A stretch of 64,000 bases of DNA from Cochliopodium minus (GCA_024220525.1 JAMYWO010000001.1:285538-349537); one strand, 5' to 3'; shown: positions 22,276 to 33,471, counted from the first letter of the stretch. Notes: generated from the letters alone by a model not told the origin. Numbers and translations: made by a program.

Positions 22276-24213
22276 TGTATTTCCAACTAATGTCACAGAA
22301 ATCAAAGAAGCTTTGGATTATGCTAGAAATAATGATTTAAAAGGTAACATTAAACTAAAATTCAAATCAAAAATTTTATCAAGCAAAAAATTAATAATTT
22401 TTAAACTTCGTAGTGATTACAAGAGGATTGGGGCACAATACATATGGATATGCTCAAATTCAAAATGGACTCATTATCGACCTCCAACATATGAAAGAAA
22501 TCAAAATTCTCCCTAATGATAAAGTTGAGGTAAATCAACTTTTAATTAAGAAGAATTACACTTTTATTTCAAAATTATTATTTTCTATTGTGAATATTTT
22601 TTATTTGATACAGGTACAATGTGGAATATCATTCCTCGAACTCAATACATTTTTGACAGAAACCAATTTCATATTCCCAAACAATCCTGGATACATTGGT
22701 CTTTCAGGTGAAAAAAAAAAAATCGAGAATTTATAAAGAAATTAATAATTTAATTTTATAATGTTAAAGTATGTGGTGATGTATCATCTTTTGGAGTGGG
22801 ACCCTATTCATCAATCTATGGAAGTATCTCTGAATATGTTTCAGAAATAACAGTTGTGCTCGCAAATGGGGAAGTAAAAAGATGTAACAAAAGAAGAAAC
22901 TCTGATTTATTCAATGCATTCAGAGGAGGTAGATTAACCTTCTTTCCATGCACTTTATTTTGTTTATTTATTATTTTTTTTTAGGATTGGGACAATTTGG
23001 AGTGATTGTATCTGCAAAATTTGCTTTAAAGGCCAAACCTCTTTATACATGGCAAATTCAATTTTTATAAAACACTCGTTATAATAAAAATAAAATCCTT
23101 CTTCTGATATATAATAAAATGAATTAATATTTATGAATTTAGGGTTGGATACATTGAATACAACGCAGATGATTTCGTAAATATCACCCAAGGGACGATC
23201 TTGGCACTCCAAAGAGGATACATAAACAGGGCATTCCAAGGAATCAACATCGAAGGTGTACCAAGCGAGTATATCGTAGAAGGAGTACTACAAGGATTTG
23301 TACCTCAAGGACCAATCAACGGATCCCAAGCATTTTTGGTCGTAGAGAGATTTGTTTATAACGAAACTGAAGATACTTTGGATCTCACCGGTTTTACTGG
23401 CTCTTTGCAGACCTTTCCTTTCAGGAGGCTCGATTTCAATATGAGTTATATTCCCAGTTATGAATCTATCGAATATGGAAAGTCTGTAGGAATTTACTAT
23501 AACCCTTTGTAAATATTTTCCAAATTTTTTATGTTTTTTTAAATTTATTTATGTTTTTTTTTTTCAGTCAATTCGTTTATTACTTGGTCCCTGCAAGTGA
23601 TCTCCAAAAAGTCATTGCTTCTATCTCTATTTTGTCTGCTTTTATGGACCCACAACAACTCATTGACCACATTGAATTGATCCATTTGGACAGATCAAAC
23701 TTTAAAAATCCCCTCAACTTTGTCAAATTCCAAGGAGAATCTTTTTTTTACTTGACTCTTTTCATTTCTGCTAATGCAGGGACTGAGCGTTCAAAAGTTT
23801 CTGTCTACACTGAATCTAGCTCTTTGGTTTATAAATCAATTTTGATTTATGAACAATTGCTTGCTCTTTGGGGTCCCAAAGTAATTTCTGTGGTCCCTTA
23901 TGGTTACTTCCCTTACTCTGCCCAAGATCACTTTGGAAGAAGAAGATTCAGAGAACTTTTGTCCATCAAAGACAAAGTAGATCCTTCCAACGTCTTCAAT
24001 GGTGGAATCAACTTGTTTCAAAACTTTACTTTTCCTCTCCCTCATGATGACCATCACGATGGCCACTATGACCACCACGATGACCACTATGATCATCACG
24101 ACTACCATGATGACCACTATCACCATGATGACCACGATGATCATCACGATCACCATGACGACCATTATTACAATGATGATGATAAGAAAAAAACAACTCC
24201 CCAAAAAATCTAA
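22136..24213 (+). CDS. secreted FAD-dependent oxidase, cytokinin-dehydrogenase-like, with His/Asp-rich tail
   Basis: A signal peptide (MKKVLLLLLISVILPSIYC) precedes a PCMH-type FAD-binding domain: RGLGHNTYGYAQ (His of the RGxGH covalent-FAD motif kept), GLIIDLQHMKEI, GPYSSIYGSISEYV, GEVKRCNKRRNSDLF and GGLGQFGVIVSA. These match cytokinin dehydrogenases more closely than berberine-bridge enzymes. The C-terminal part has WGPKVISVVPYG and RRFRELLSIKDKVDPSNVF, the usual end of the family. After it comes an extra tail of about 50 residues of His, Asp and Tyr (24042-24180), coded by GACCACCACGATGA-like repeats, which may bind metal. The intron near 23053-23143 lacks a GT donor. The gene is flanked by an inverted copy of its own 5' end. 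Confidence 0.8.
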
Positions 24214-24375
24214 ACCTTATTAAACATTCTTTAAACTCAAAAATCAGAATTAAATAGAAATTTTTTTTTAATTTTTTATTGCCATAAATTAACAAGGTTG
24301 TATGTCATAAAAAGACTTTTCTTAAAAAGTTCGAAAAAACACTTTTTAAATTTAAGATTAATGGGTATTTCAAAT

Positions 24376-24622
24376 ATGATTTTTTGGGAACAATGTGTTT
24401 GAAAATCTTGGGCATATGCTTAGGGAGTCATTAATCATCCAAATATGTCAAACAATAAATGGAAGGGAGAATCGCAGATATCAATAAGAGTAACAAAACT
24501 TTCTTCATGAATTTTTTTTAAAAAAGATTAGATGATTTTTAATTTATTATTTTTTATTTAATAATCTATTCTTTTTTAAATCCAATATACCCAGTTAGAT
24601 TAAAATTTCTCAATAGATAGAA
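24376..24622 (-). pseudogene. inverted partial copy of flavoenzyme 5' end
   Basis: Read on the minus strand this repeats the promoter, start codon and signal peptide of the gene at 22136 almost base for base. It then has an in-frame stop just after the mature N-terminus (LDD then TAA) and an 8-nt deletion, and stops at the equivalent of about codon 48. It is a degenerate duplicate, not a second gene. The arms lie about 2.1 kb apart in inverted orientation. Confidence 0.9.
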
Positions 24623-24677
24623 AAATAAAGAATAAAGATATTTAAATTTTTTTTTAAATAATTTTTATTGACACGAA

Positions 24678-25476
24678 CTAATTAGGGGCCCATAACTTAA
24701 CAAGGTTGTCTGTCATACATGTGGTGGCAATCAAATCAGAATTTACCTGTCTGGTCATATCTCTAATGGTCCCTTTGTGCGCGTGGATCCTCTCTACAAC
24801 TTTTTGAGAGGAAACGTCAAAAACACAAATACTTTCGTGGGAAGTTGAGTAAACATATTTTTCTGACAAACTCTGGATCAAAAAAAAAAATAAAAAAATT
24901 AATATTAAAAAAATAATAAATAAAACTATTTGAAAATAAAAAAATAAAAAATAAAAAATAAAAAATAAAAAATAAAAATTTTTTTTTTTACCCAACAAGA
25001 TCTAGGATTGCTGAAAATATCATTCTTTTGTCCATAAAAGTTTCTTGCTTGCTTCTCGCTCTCCAAAAAAAAGAGGATGGTACGATCGTTGTTAGTGGTG
25101 ACGAGGACGTACTTCTCGGAACAAACGACATCCATTGCAAAAAAACTGACGTGATTATCTCCATTTGCGTTCATGTTGTACTTACTTCTTTGTTGCGTTT
25201 CCAAGTTTAAGTAGTAGAGACTAAAAAGAAAATATTTTTGAGATTAATTTCAAAAAAAAAATTATTTATTTTTTTATTTTATTTTTTATTTATTATTTTT
25301 TTTATTTTCAAATAATTTTATTTATTATTTTTTTAATTTTTAATTTTAATTTCCATTATTTCTTTTTTTTTTACTGGTTGTCGTCTCTTATACCACAAAC
25401 TAATTGCTTGGAATCAACAGTGAAACAAATAGCCTCAATAACGTTCAAAAATTGATAATTGTGCTTCAATTCAAAC
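24678..25476 (-). CDS. WD40 protein, 3' half (likely the LisH-WD40 gene at 100-1057)
   Basis: Three exons: 25378-25476, about 24992-25206 and 24678 to about 24875. They encode late WD40 blades: FLNVIEAICFTVDSKQLVCG, RDDN, YNMNANGDNHVSFFAMD, ARNFYGQKNDIFSNPR, EKYVYSTSHESICVFDV, RIHAHKGTIRDM and a final NLVKLWAPN before TAG. This is the C-terminal half of the LisH-WD40 family. The first exon starts in phase 2 with FELKHNYQ, which exactly complements the phase-2 end of the exon at 100. Upstream lies the same AAATAAATAAAAT microsatellite and the N at 25578. No N-terminal half exists beside it. Confidence 0.85.
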
Positions 25477-25500
25477 CTATTTCAAAAAATTTTTGATACA

Positions 25501-25578
25501 AAAATAAATAAAATAAATAAAATATATAAAATAAATAAAATAAATAAAATAAATAAAATAAATAAAATAAATAAAATN
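25501..25578. repeat. (AAATAAATAAAAT)n microsatellite ending at N (contig junction)
   Basis: The same repeat unit as bases 1-70, ending at the single N at 25578. The WD40 gene is cut on the left and a saposin gene without a start on the right. Reading through the repeat in the saposin frame gives a meaningless Lys-Ile-Asn run. Confidence 0.95.
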
Positions 25579-26175
25579 CCTCTCATGAAATTGAATGCAG
25601 TTAAACCTTCTCAACAAAAACCATTTAAAGGAGCACTCGAATGTACCATTTGTACTCTCATTGTTAATTTATCTGAATCAATTCTTGGATCAAATGCAAG
25701 TGAATCTGCAATCGAAAACTTTTTGAACAACACTGTTTGTGGACTTCTTCCGAAATTATTTGAAGATGATTGTGATACATTGATTGTTGCTTATCTTCCA
25801 TCTCTCGTTTCTTATATTCAACAAGGAGAAAGTGGATCAGTTGCTTGTGGACAAATGGGACTTTGTAACACTTCATTAACTATTCCTCTCATGAAATTGA
25901 ATGCAGTTAAACCTTCTCAACAAGCATTTAAAGGAGCACTTGATTGCACAATTTGTACAACTGTAGTGACACTTGCAGAATCTTTTCTTGGATCCAACTC
26001 TAGCGAAAGTTCTGTAGAAAACTTTTTGGAAAACACTGTGTGTGGTTTGGTCCCTTCTGTTTTCACTTCTACTTGTGACTCCTTTGTCCAAGAATTCACT
26101 CCTTCTTTGGTTGTATATATTCAACACAAAGAAAGCCCTCAAATTGCATGTAGTCAGATTGGGGTTTGCAATTAA
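25579..26175 (+). CDS. saposin B-domain protein, 5'-truncated
   Basis: Two tandem saposin domains of about 80 residues each. Each has the cysteine spacing of the family: CTICTLIVNL..., TVCGLLPKLF, DDCDTLI, ACGQMGLC; then CTICTTVVTL, TVCGLVPSVF, STCDSF, ACSQIGVC and the stop at 26175. Saposin-like proteins bind or perturb lipids in lysosomes or phagosomes and often occur as multi-domain precursors. The signal peptide and first exon are missing because the sequence starts directly at the N of 25578. Both domains are preceded by the same linker (PLMKLNAVKPSQQ), coded by nearly identical DNA, so more upstream domains are possible. Confidence 0.88.
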   Translation, partial: PLMKLNAVKPSQQKPFKGALECTICTLIVNLSESILGSNASESAIENFLNNTVCGLLPKLFEDDCDTLIVAYLPSLVSYIQQGESGSVACGQMGLCNTSLTIPLMKLNAVKPSQQAFKGALDCTICTTVVTLAESFLGSNSSESSVENFLENTVCGLVPSVFTSTCDSFVQEFTPSLVVYIQHKESPQIACSQIGVCN

Positions 26176-26628
26176 TAAAATATTTTTCTAATTTAATTCA
26201 AAACAAAGTTTCAATATTTTTCTTTCCAAATGAAATTTTTATTGAGCCAATCTAATTGAAAACAGAAATAAATTCCATCAACTAATATAAAAAGAAATTT
26301 TGGATGTAAATCGTCCAGTATCTTATAAAGTTGAGTCTTTTGCAGTATCAAACCAATTAGTCCGGTTAATAAACTTCGAACTAAGGATGTTCCACTTGAA
26401 AGATCACAAATATTGAAAGAACTGCAAAGAAGCAAACAACGAATGAATGTCATTTTTTGTCTATTTGAATGAACTTGAAATCCTGTACAGAATCCACAAT
26501 CTCAGATTTGCACAAAGTTGGTAATCAACAGTGGGATGTTAACAATAGAATCCTCTATGGAACCAAGAAACAACTCCAAACAGTTTATATATTCAAAGAA
26601 ATTTTGGATGCGACTATATACAAAATTT
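26176..26628. other. intergenic between saposin and RasGAP 3' ends
   Basis: Both flanking genes end here. Open frames on the minus strand (26211-26453, 26502-26684) are hydrophobic with no recognisable family and no splice context. I treat them as non-coding. Confidence 0.5.
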
Positions 26629-28810
26629 TTAATTATATGGTTTCCAAAAATTATCATTTGAAAAGATGATTTCAATCTCTTCAATACGCTCTCTCAAGAA
26701 CTTTATCAAATTACTTAATGAAGTGCTCATCTCTTGGGGCTGGATCTGGATAGTGGGAAAATACTGATCAGAAGAAGCATCCTCCATAGTCTTGATGCCA
26801 AACTGAGAGAGATAAGAGGAAATAAGGCTTTTGTGAGTATATACAAACTCGTCAATCTCATTATCTTCGAATGTTTTGTGTAGAGAATTAACGAGATTTT
26901 GAATTAACTTGGCAATTTTAACGAGATCCTTAGTAACTTGGATGGAAAGAGGTTTATTTACAATTCCGAACTTATGCGGAGTACAAATAGCAGGGCAGAT
27001 GAATCTCAAAAACAAAAAAGCACCGAGAGATTGGAGAGTACTCTCGTTGAACTTTCTGTTGACTTCAACTTGCAAATAGTAACACAAAACTCTAAGTTGA
27101 AAAGGTGCGACTTCAGGGTGCTCTGCTATTTTGTAGACTATTTTGGATGCTATTTTCATCACTTTTTTGTCTTCCAAATTCCCAGAATTATTTTGGAGCT
27201 AAAATAAGTCAAAAAATAGGTAATTAATTCAAGATTCAAAAAAAAAAAATTTGCAAGTTTTAAAACAAAAAAGAATTTAAAAAAATTTTTTTTTTACCTT
27301 TTTTATTACAGGCAAGATTACACTTTCAAGGAAAGAAGAACCAACAAATTTGGCGTACTCTCCCATCAACTTGGAAGCAATGGAATCCTCTCTAAAAAGG
27401 TTAAAGGAAGAGGAAGTAGTCCTGATTTCGTTCTCAATGGCCCACCTCAAAAGCTTGATAGATTTATGGTGGAACTCAAAGAGGGTGAAGATGTTGAGTG
27501 ACAATTTGTTTTGCAAGGTAACTGATGCTGCAACGTTGTAACATGCTGATACCATCGAAAATCTTCCTTCTCTTAGAAAGAGCTACATGAAAAATAAAAT
27601 TAATTATAGTAAAGAGGAGAATTATTTGGATTCCAAATTTAAAATTGTCAAGTTAATTTTTTTTTGAGTATAATTTGATAATAATAAAGTCAAATTAATA
27701 TTTGGATGGTAAAGGAGAATAAAATATGTTCAAGATGAGAATTCTTTTTTTTGTTACCTTTTTGATGGTTTCATCATCATTGAGATATTTACGCAAATTC
27801 TTGAAGATTTTCTCATATTTGATAGGAGCAATTATGCTTCCATTATTGGAGGGTTTATGGTTGGGAAGATTGAGCTTCTCCAAGGAATTCTCAGAAGAGC
27901 TCTCCAATGTGAGGGTATCACGAGAAGAGCCATCACGTGAAGAAATGCGATTGTTGGGGATCTCTGCATAGCTGGAGCTCTTCTTATGAAGCTTCTTTAA
28001 AATGGATGGAGGAGATAAAGAGAAATGATGGTTACTATAATTGGATGCAGAGGTTTCATATTTGTGTAAGGCGAATAGAGTGGGGAGATAAGAAGATTTG
28101 GGCGAATCATCATCGAGATGAAAATCCTCACTGTTGGAGATTGATGATTGATCCAAGAATCCTTTCTCCTTCAATTGATTCTTGATATCGTCGATCTCAT
28201 TGCGTAAGAGAATGCCATTCATCTTCTCGTAAGAATTGCTATCAAGATCTTCCACAGAGGAACCTGTGGACATACTCGCAGGACCATCAAAGAAGCCTAT
28301 GATCGAATGGCTGCGATTGAATGAGAATTTGGAGTTGCCAGGTGGTGTCAACAAAGAATCATCGCTATCATTATCTTCTATGCTCAATGAATTATCGCTC
28401 TTAACTTGTGATCCATGTTCATTGCTATCATCAAATCTTGGTGACATTGATGGTCTTTTTCTCATTGCCTTAAAGTTGATATTATTCCCTCCCAAGCTAT
28501 TTTTTTTGTACATCATATTGCTTGTCACTCCCATAGGCATATATTTTCCCATATTCATCTCTGGAGAATTCTTTTTATTCAGTATTGGTGAAGATGAAAA
28601 ATCTTCATCTGTCACTTGTGGCAGATTCAATTCTCTCTTCTCTTTCTCTTCCCCTCCCTCGTTATAATTTTTTTTTTTTAATTTGAATTTCATCAACAAC
28701 TTTGAGCCCATCTTCTTTAATTTAGGTGGTGTCATCCCACCACCTGAATGTGGATTCCCAGAATCTATATCATTCACTGCTTTTACAAAATCTGATATAG
28801 ATGGATTCAT
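26629..28810 (-). CDS. RasGAP-domain protein
   Basis: ATG at 28810. The first about 345 residues are Ser/Asn-rich and disordered, with Lys-rich patches (KLLMKFKLKKK) that may contact membrane. Exon 2 contains the GAP arginine finger in NLFREDSIASKLMGEYAKF, and exon 3 the FLRFICPAICTPHKFGI block (the FLR..PA signature) and helices ending NFWKPYN before TAA. RasGAPs stimulate GTP hydrolysis by Ras. Both the arginine finger and the FLR Arg are present, so activity is expected. No C2 or PH domain is visible. The domain sits at the C-terminus. Confidence 0.87.
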
Positions 28811-29296
28811 TTTCTTCCTCTCTTTTTACAAATTAATTTATTTACAGTGTAAAAAAAAAAAAAAATTTTGGCGAATATCAGATATTTATTTGTATCCAAT
28901 TTTTTTTTTAATTATTTTATTTTATTTTTTTGATAATAATCTTTCGAACTGAAATATGTTGTATAATTCAAGGCAATTTAATTTGGAATTTTGTCCATTT
29001 AAATCTTTGAATCTCAATAATCTTTATTTTTACTAACCTAATATATAAAATAAAAAATTCTGAAACTTTTAAAAGTGGTTCAATTTGTTGTTTCAACAAT
29101 GAATTCAATTTTGTTGTGACTTTAACAAAAAATATAGAAAACAAAAGATTCAATATTTATATTCAAAGGAATTCTTCATATATAATTTATTAAAGATTTC
29201 AAAATAATCTTCATATAATTAATTAAAAAAAAAATGTGGAAACAAACAGAGAATCAAATACTATAACACAAACAAAAAATTTTTTATTGTTTAATA
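28811..29296. other. intergenic, nothing recognised
   Basis: AT-rich spacer between the RasGAP start and the 3' end of the PA-domain 7TM gene. No credible exon, RNA or repeat unit. Confidence 0.6.
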
Positions 29297-31308
29297 TCAA
29301 TCGGTTTCAAATTTTTTGTAATTGGCGGATTCATTCGTCTCACCGGATGTGGTATGAGGAAGATTGGAAGTGCTTTTATGTGAAGAAGTTTTTCTTTGAT
29401 CTCTTGTTTTGAACAAAAAGAAGTAGCTGAAGGCGAGGAAAGGAGCAATCAAAGTAGTACATCCCAAGATAGCAACTAAAAAAATAAATGAAAAGCGGAT
29501 TAAAATATTGAAAAAGATGCAAAAATTCTAATTAAATTAATAAAGGTTTGATTACCCGTAGGTTTGGCCTCCAAGAGATATGAATTACGCAAAAACAATC
29601 CTCTATAAGTGATGGACATGATACACACAAACCATATTCCAAAGTTGGAAGCGATCAAACGGGTATACTGACTTTTCTTCAAATCCTTTCTCTGACTCTC
29701 GAGACCGAGCATGGAAAGAAGCCTTCTGATGAAAATGATCATACAAATGAAAAAGTAAACAGCAATCAAACTAAAAACACCCAATCTAAACCCCTCTTTA
29801 ATTTTAAAATTAATAATAAGAAATTCTCTGAAAAAAAAACTGTATACCGATCGAGTTAGGTCTCAACTTTCCGTAGGAGAAAGTAAGGTAATAAGATATG
29901 GCCATTATCAATACAACAGTGTAACCGAGAATCAAAAACCCAGAAGAGATATAAGCAATCACCACAAATTTGGAATAGCTGGTGGTCTTGAAAAGCAAGT
30001 TGGAGAGGTGGAAGGAGACCATGAGAATGGAGAGTGTGGCAAAGTAATCCATAAAGTTGGTGATAACAATGATATAGGTAAAACTTCCTATTTTATCAAA
30101 AAAAAAAATTTAATTTGAAATATCATTTTCGAACAAGTTTTTTGTTGAATATTTATATATTCTTTATGTTAATGAGATAATTCGGAATAGAATTGATTTT
30201 TATTTAAAAATTTTCCAATTTAGAAGATTAAAATTTATATTAATTTTTAAATTTACCAATTGCATGAAAATAGTTCCAAGGATCGAATAAATAGATTATG
30301 TCAAATAAACAACCCAATTCACATAAGATGAAAACAGAAAGTGCAATGGATACTGTGCTGCGATTCTTTATGAATTCTGCTATTTTGTAGCCCATTACAA
30401 CTAACCCAGCAAGATTTATCAAGGTAAATATAATCACATAAAAAATCATTCCTCCTTTATTGAGCCTATCTTCACTACTCTAAAAAAAAAAAAGATTTAT
30501 TGGGATTTTTTTAATCTTAAATTTGAGGGAGAGGAGATTAAAAATAATAAATTTTTTAAAAAAAAATAATAAATTTCAAAAAAAAATATTTTTTTTTTAC
30601 AGGGTTCCCTTCCACTTTCATAATAACAAGAAGATTTTGAGATAATGGAACAGCAACCAATTTGTTGAAATCTGCCAATTCCATGAAGACAACAGGAACT
30701 TTCAAATCTCCTGGGCCTGGATTGCTTTGGATTGCACCTGCGAACAAGTGGGTACTATATGTGATAACCAATACTGCCGCTGCCCCTGCTTTTTGTGCCA
30801 CCAATGCATGTTGATTCAAACCTTGGATTGAATGCAGGATAATAATAAAAAAAAAATTTCAAAAATTGGAAAATTTTTTTACTACATCCATTTTCAGGAG
30901 ATACCATCACAATTGCTCTAAAATTGATTGATGAACATAAATTTAATAAATATATATTTATAACTGAAAACCAATCAACAAAAATTTAATATATGAGGAA
31001 GTTAATTAGAATTATTGAAATAAAAATTCGTAATATGTTGAATCAAATTTCAGATTTTTTTTTTTTTACCCTGGCATAAAGGGTGCCAATGAAGGATCTG
31101 GGCTTGTGCAATTTTGCAAACCAGCTGCATCTTTACCAAGAGGGATCAAAAATGATGTCACATTGAAAGGGGGTTTAACTCCTGCGTGGAGATAAGGTGT
31201 ATTTACAAAAACAGGAGTGAAGGATCCATTTATAAAGAGATAGGAACCATTAGCACCATATAACATAAAAATACAAGTCAATAATAATGTACAATTCAAT
31301 TTTTTCAT
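29297..31308 (-). CDS. protease-associated (PA) domain plus seven-TM receptor-like protein
   Basis: ATG at 31308 opens a signal peptide (LNCTLLLTCIFMLYGANG). The ectodomain has a PA fold: LQNCTSPDPSLAPFMPG, RAIVMVSPENGCS, then KAGAAAVLVITYSTH, LKVPVVFMELADFNKL. About seven hydrophobic helices follow in separate exons (FYVIIFTLINLAGLVVMGY; VSIALSVFILCELG; TYIIVITNFM; VIAYISSGFLILGYTVVL; GVFSLIAVYFFICMIIF; NFGIWFVCIMSITY; GCTTLIAPFLAFSYFLF), ending in a Ser/Thr-rich cytosolic tail (QRKTSSHKSTSN). PA domains bind peptides or lumenal partners. The layout suggests an endomembrane or surface receptor, but no receptor family can be named. Confidence 0.7.
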
Positions 31309-31758
31309 TGAATAAAATTTTATAAATTTCTATTTTTTTTTTTTATATTTTTTTTAATTGTTTGTATATCTTTAATTGAGAGAAGATATCTTGTTATTTT
31401 TTAATCATTTTTAATCCAATAGTTGAGAAATGAATCCAATATTTAGGAAGAAAAAAATAGTTCGATATTTAATTTGTACAAAAGTTTATTTTTTTTTTGC
31501 CATCTAATTTGCATTTTCGAGGTATTCCGATGCAAAGAATCTCGAAAGAAATTAAAAAAAATATGCATTTTCAGTATAAATCAAACAGCGAAAGGATTAA
31601 GAATAAAAAGATAATTTATGGGTAATATTTTTTAGTGATGCCTTATCTTTTTATTGATTCTCATTAAGATAGATTGATATGAAGTTAAATGTTTATTTAA
31701 ACATAATATCAAAATAAAATAAAATAAAAGAGAGTTTCTGCAAAACGGAGGGAAAAAA
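31309..31758. other. intergenic, nothing certain
   Basis: AT-rich spacer. A 6-bp stem (TTCGAG...CTCGAA, about 31514-31545) is present, but too short to call an RNA gene. Confidence 0.5.
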
Positions 31759-32375
31759 TTAAGAAATGATTCTCTCCAAAACATAACAATCAGCAGGTTC
31801 GATTCTGGAATAGTAGCCAACAAGTTTTTCAACATTAACAAATCCCAATTTAGAATAGAAGGAAATAGCGGAATCATTGTTAACTTGAACATGCAAATAG
31901 ATCTTTTTGATTTTATTATCCTTTCTATCTTTATTCTTCTCTTTTGCAAATTCTTCTATGAAATCAATCAATTTAGATCCAATTTTGGCTCTTCTATATG
32001 GAGGCAATACTCCCACAGTCATTATATAAATAACATCTTCATTATCTTTCTTTTCAACTCTGGCACTCACACATCCAACCATCACATCATTATAATATGC
32101 TTTTTTTTAAAAATAAAATTAATATTTTGAAATATATATATGATAGATCAAGAATTAATTTTTATTACATACAATCTTTTTTTTTCTCATTTAAATTATT
32201 GATTTGGTTTACCTATTCTCGATAATTCAGGATATTTTACAATCTTTTTATAAAATGATTGATCATATCTAACAGGGAATAAGAGTGTATTCAATAGTTT
32301 GACTTGATTGACGTTATAGACAGTGACTTCACCATATTCAATGCTGGGATTTCTATACTTTTTCTTTTGTTCCAT
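31759..32375 (-). CDS. NAA50: N-alpha-acetyltransferase 50 (NAA50/San)
   Basis: Two exons (about 32214-32375 and 31759-32110), complete at about 170 residues. GNAT motif A with the acetyl-CoA loop is seen as VGVLPPYRRAKIGSKLIDF, preceded by YIMTVG. The NAA50-specific words are present: LLFPVRYDQSFYKKIV at the N-terminus, AYYNDVMVGCVSARVE, IYLHVQVNNDSAISFYSKLGF and YYSRIEPADCYVLE. NAA50 acetylates N-termini beginning with Met plus a hydrophobic residue, as part of or beside the ribosome-bound NatA complex, and supports sister chromatid cohesion. Confidence 0.95.
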
Positions 32376-32588
32376 TCAAGAAAAATTTCCTCTCTATTTT
32401 AAGAACAATATTTTTTTTTTTTTAATATTTTCTCAATTTTGAAAAAAGAATATATCAATGGGGATGGGATATCAAATGAAATTCATTTGGTAAAAATTTT
32501 AAATTATGAAATATTCATTGTTGCTTATATTTCTCTTTTGAAATATAATTAAAAAAAAAAAAAAATTGAAAGGTAAAAATTAGTGTAA

Positions 32589-33406
32589 ATGGACAATAAT
32601 AACAATAACAATTATTACAATCAACAGAATCAATATCAAAACTTTGATCAATCAAATTTTTATAATGAAGCAGTGATCTATGAACCAGAGCAAAATACTC
32701 CATATATGGATCCAAACATGATGCACCAAAATTATATGAATAATTCACTCCAATATCAACAATATTGGCCCAATAATATCATTAACACATCCATCCCCCA
32801 AAATAAAAATAACGAACTTGTAAATAGAGCAAAAGAATTCAGAGATAACCAGACTGTTGATGATAGTGAAAATAAAAATAATGTAAAGGTGCAAAGATAC
32901 GCTGCAGGGAAAATATGGGAAGATAAATCATTAACAGAATGGCCAGAAGGTAAAATTTTTATTATTATGATCCAGAAGACAAAATCTTATGAGTTTATTA
33001 CCTTATTTATTTCAAATTTTTATATATTTTTTTTTGGCTACCAGATGATCACAGAATATTTGTTGGAGATTTGGGTAACGATACCACTGAAGATGACATC
33101 AGAGAAGCGTTCGAAAAATACCCTTCCTACGCAAAGTGCAAGCTTGTGAAAAACAAAAGAACAAACAAATCAAAGGGATTTGCATTTGTCAGTTTCCTCG
33201 ATCCCAACGACTTTGTAAAAGCTTTGAAGGAAATGAATGGGAAATACATCAAGAACAGACCTTGCAAGTTGAGAAAGAGCGACTGGAAGAAAAGAAGTTT
33301 GAGCGAGAGACAGAAGAAAGAGGGAGATTTGGTTCACAACTTGATCAATGTTAAGAAGCAAGTCAAATTGAAGAAAAAAGCCACTGAAAATAAAAATAAT
33401 AAATAA
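32589..33406 (+). CDS. RBM42: RNA-binding protein RBM42 homologue
   Basis: Exon 1 (32589 to about 32949) encodes an Asn/Gln/Tyr-rich disordered N-terminus, then AAGKIWEDKSLTEWPE. Exon 2 is a single RRM: RNP2 RIFVGDLG, RNP1 KGFAFVSF, ending NGKYIKNRPCKLRKSDWK, followed by a basic tail to 33406. The words TNKSKGFAFVSFLDPNDFVKA and KEMNGKYIKNRP are diagnostic for RBM42, a spliceosome/stress-granule-associated RNA binder. About 230 residues. Confidence 0.88.
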
Positions 33407-33471
33407 AAATTGTCACCCAACTTTTAAAATTCAATATTTAATTTAATTATCTTTTTTTATTCTCAGTAGAT

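Noticed and set aside
23836-24295. Minus-strand frames opposite the His/Asp tail
   Set aside because: Antisense of a tandem GAC/CAC/GAT repeat; no start or splice context.
25459-25600. Apparent N-terminus of the saposin gene reading through the repeat (Lys-Ile-Asn run)
   Set aside because: The frame passes through a microsatellite and an N; it is a by-product of the junction, not protein.
26211-26684. Two hydrophobic minus-strand frames downstream of RasGAP
   Set aside because: No family, no splice context, and they lie in the likely 3' UTR of the RasGAP gene.
31514-31545. Short stem as a possible small RNA gene
   Set aside because: Only 6 bp of pairing and no conserved boxes visible.
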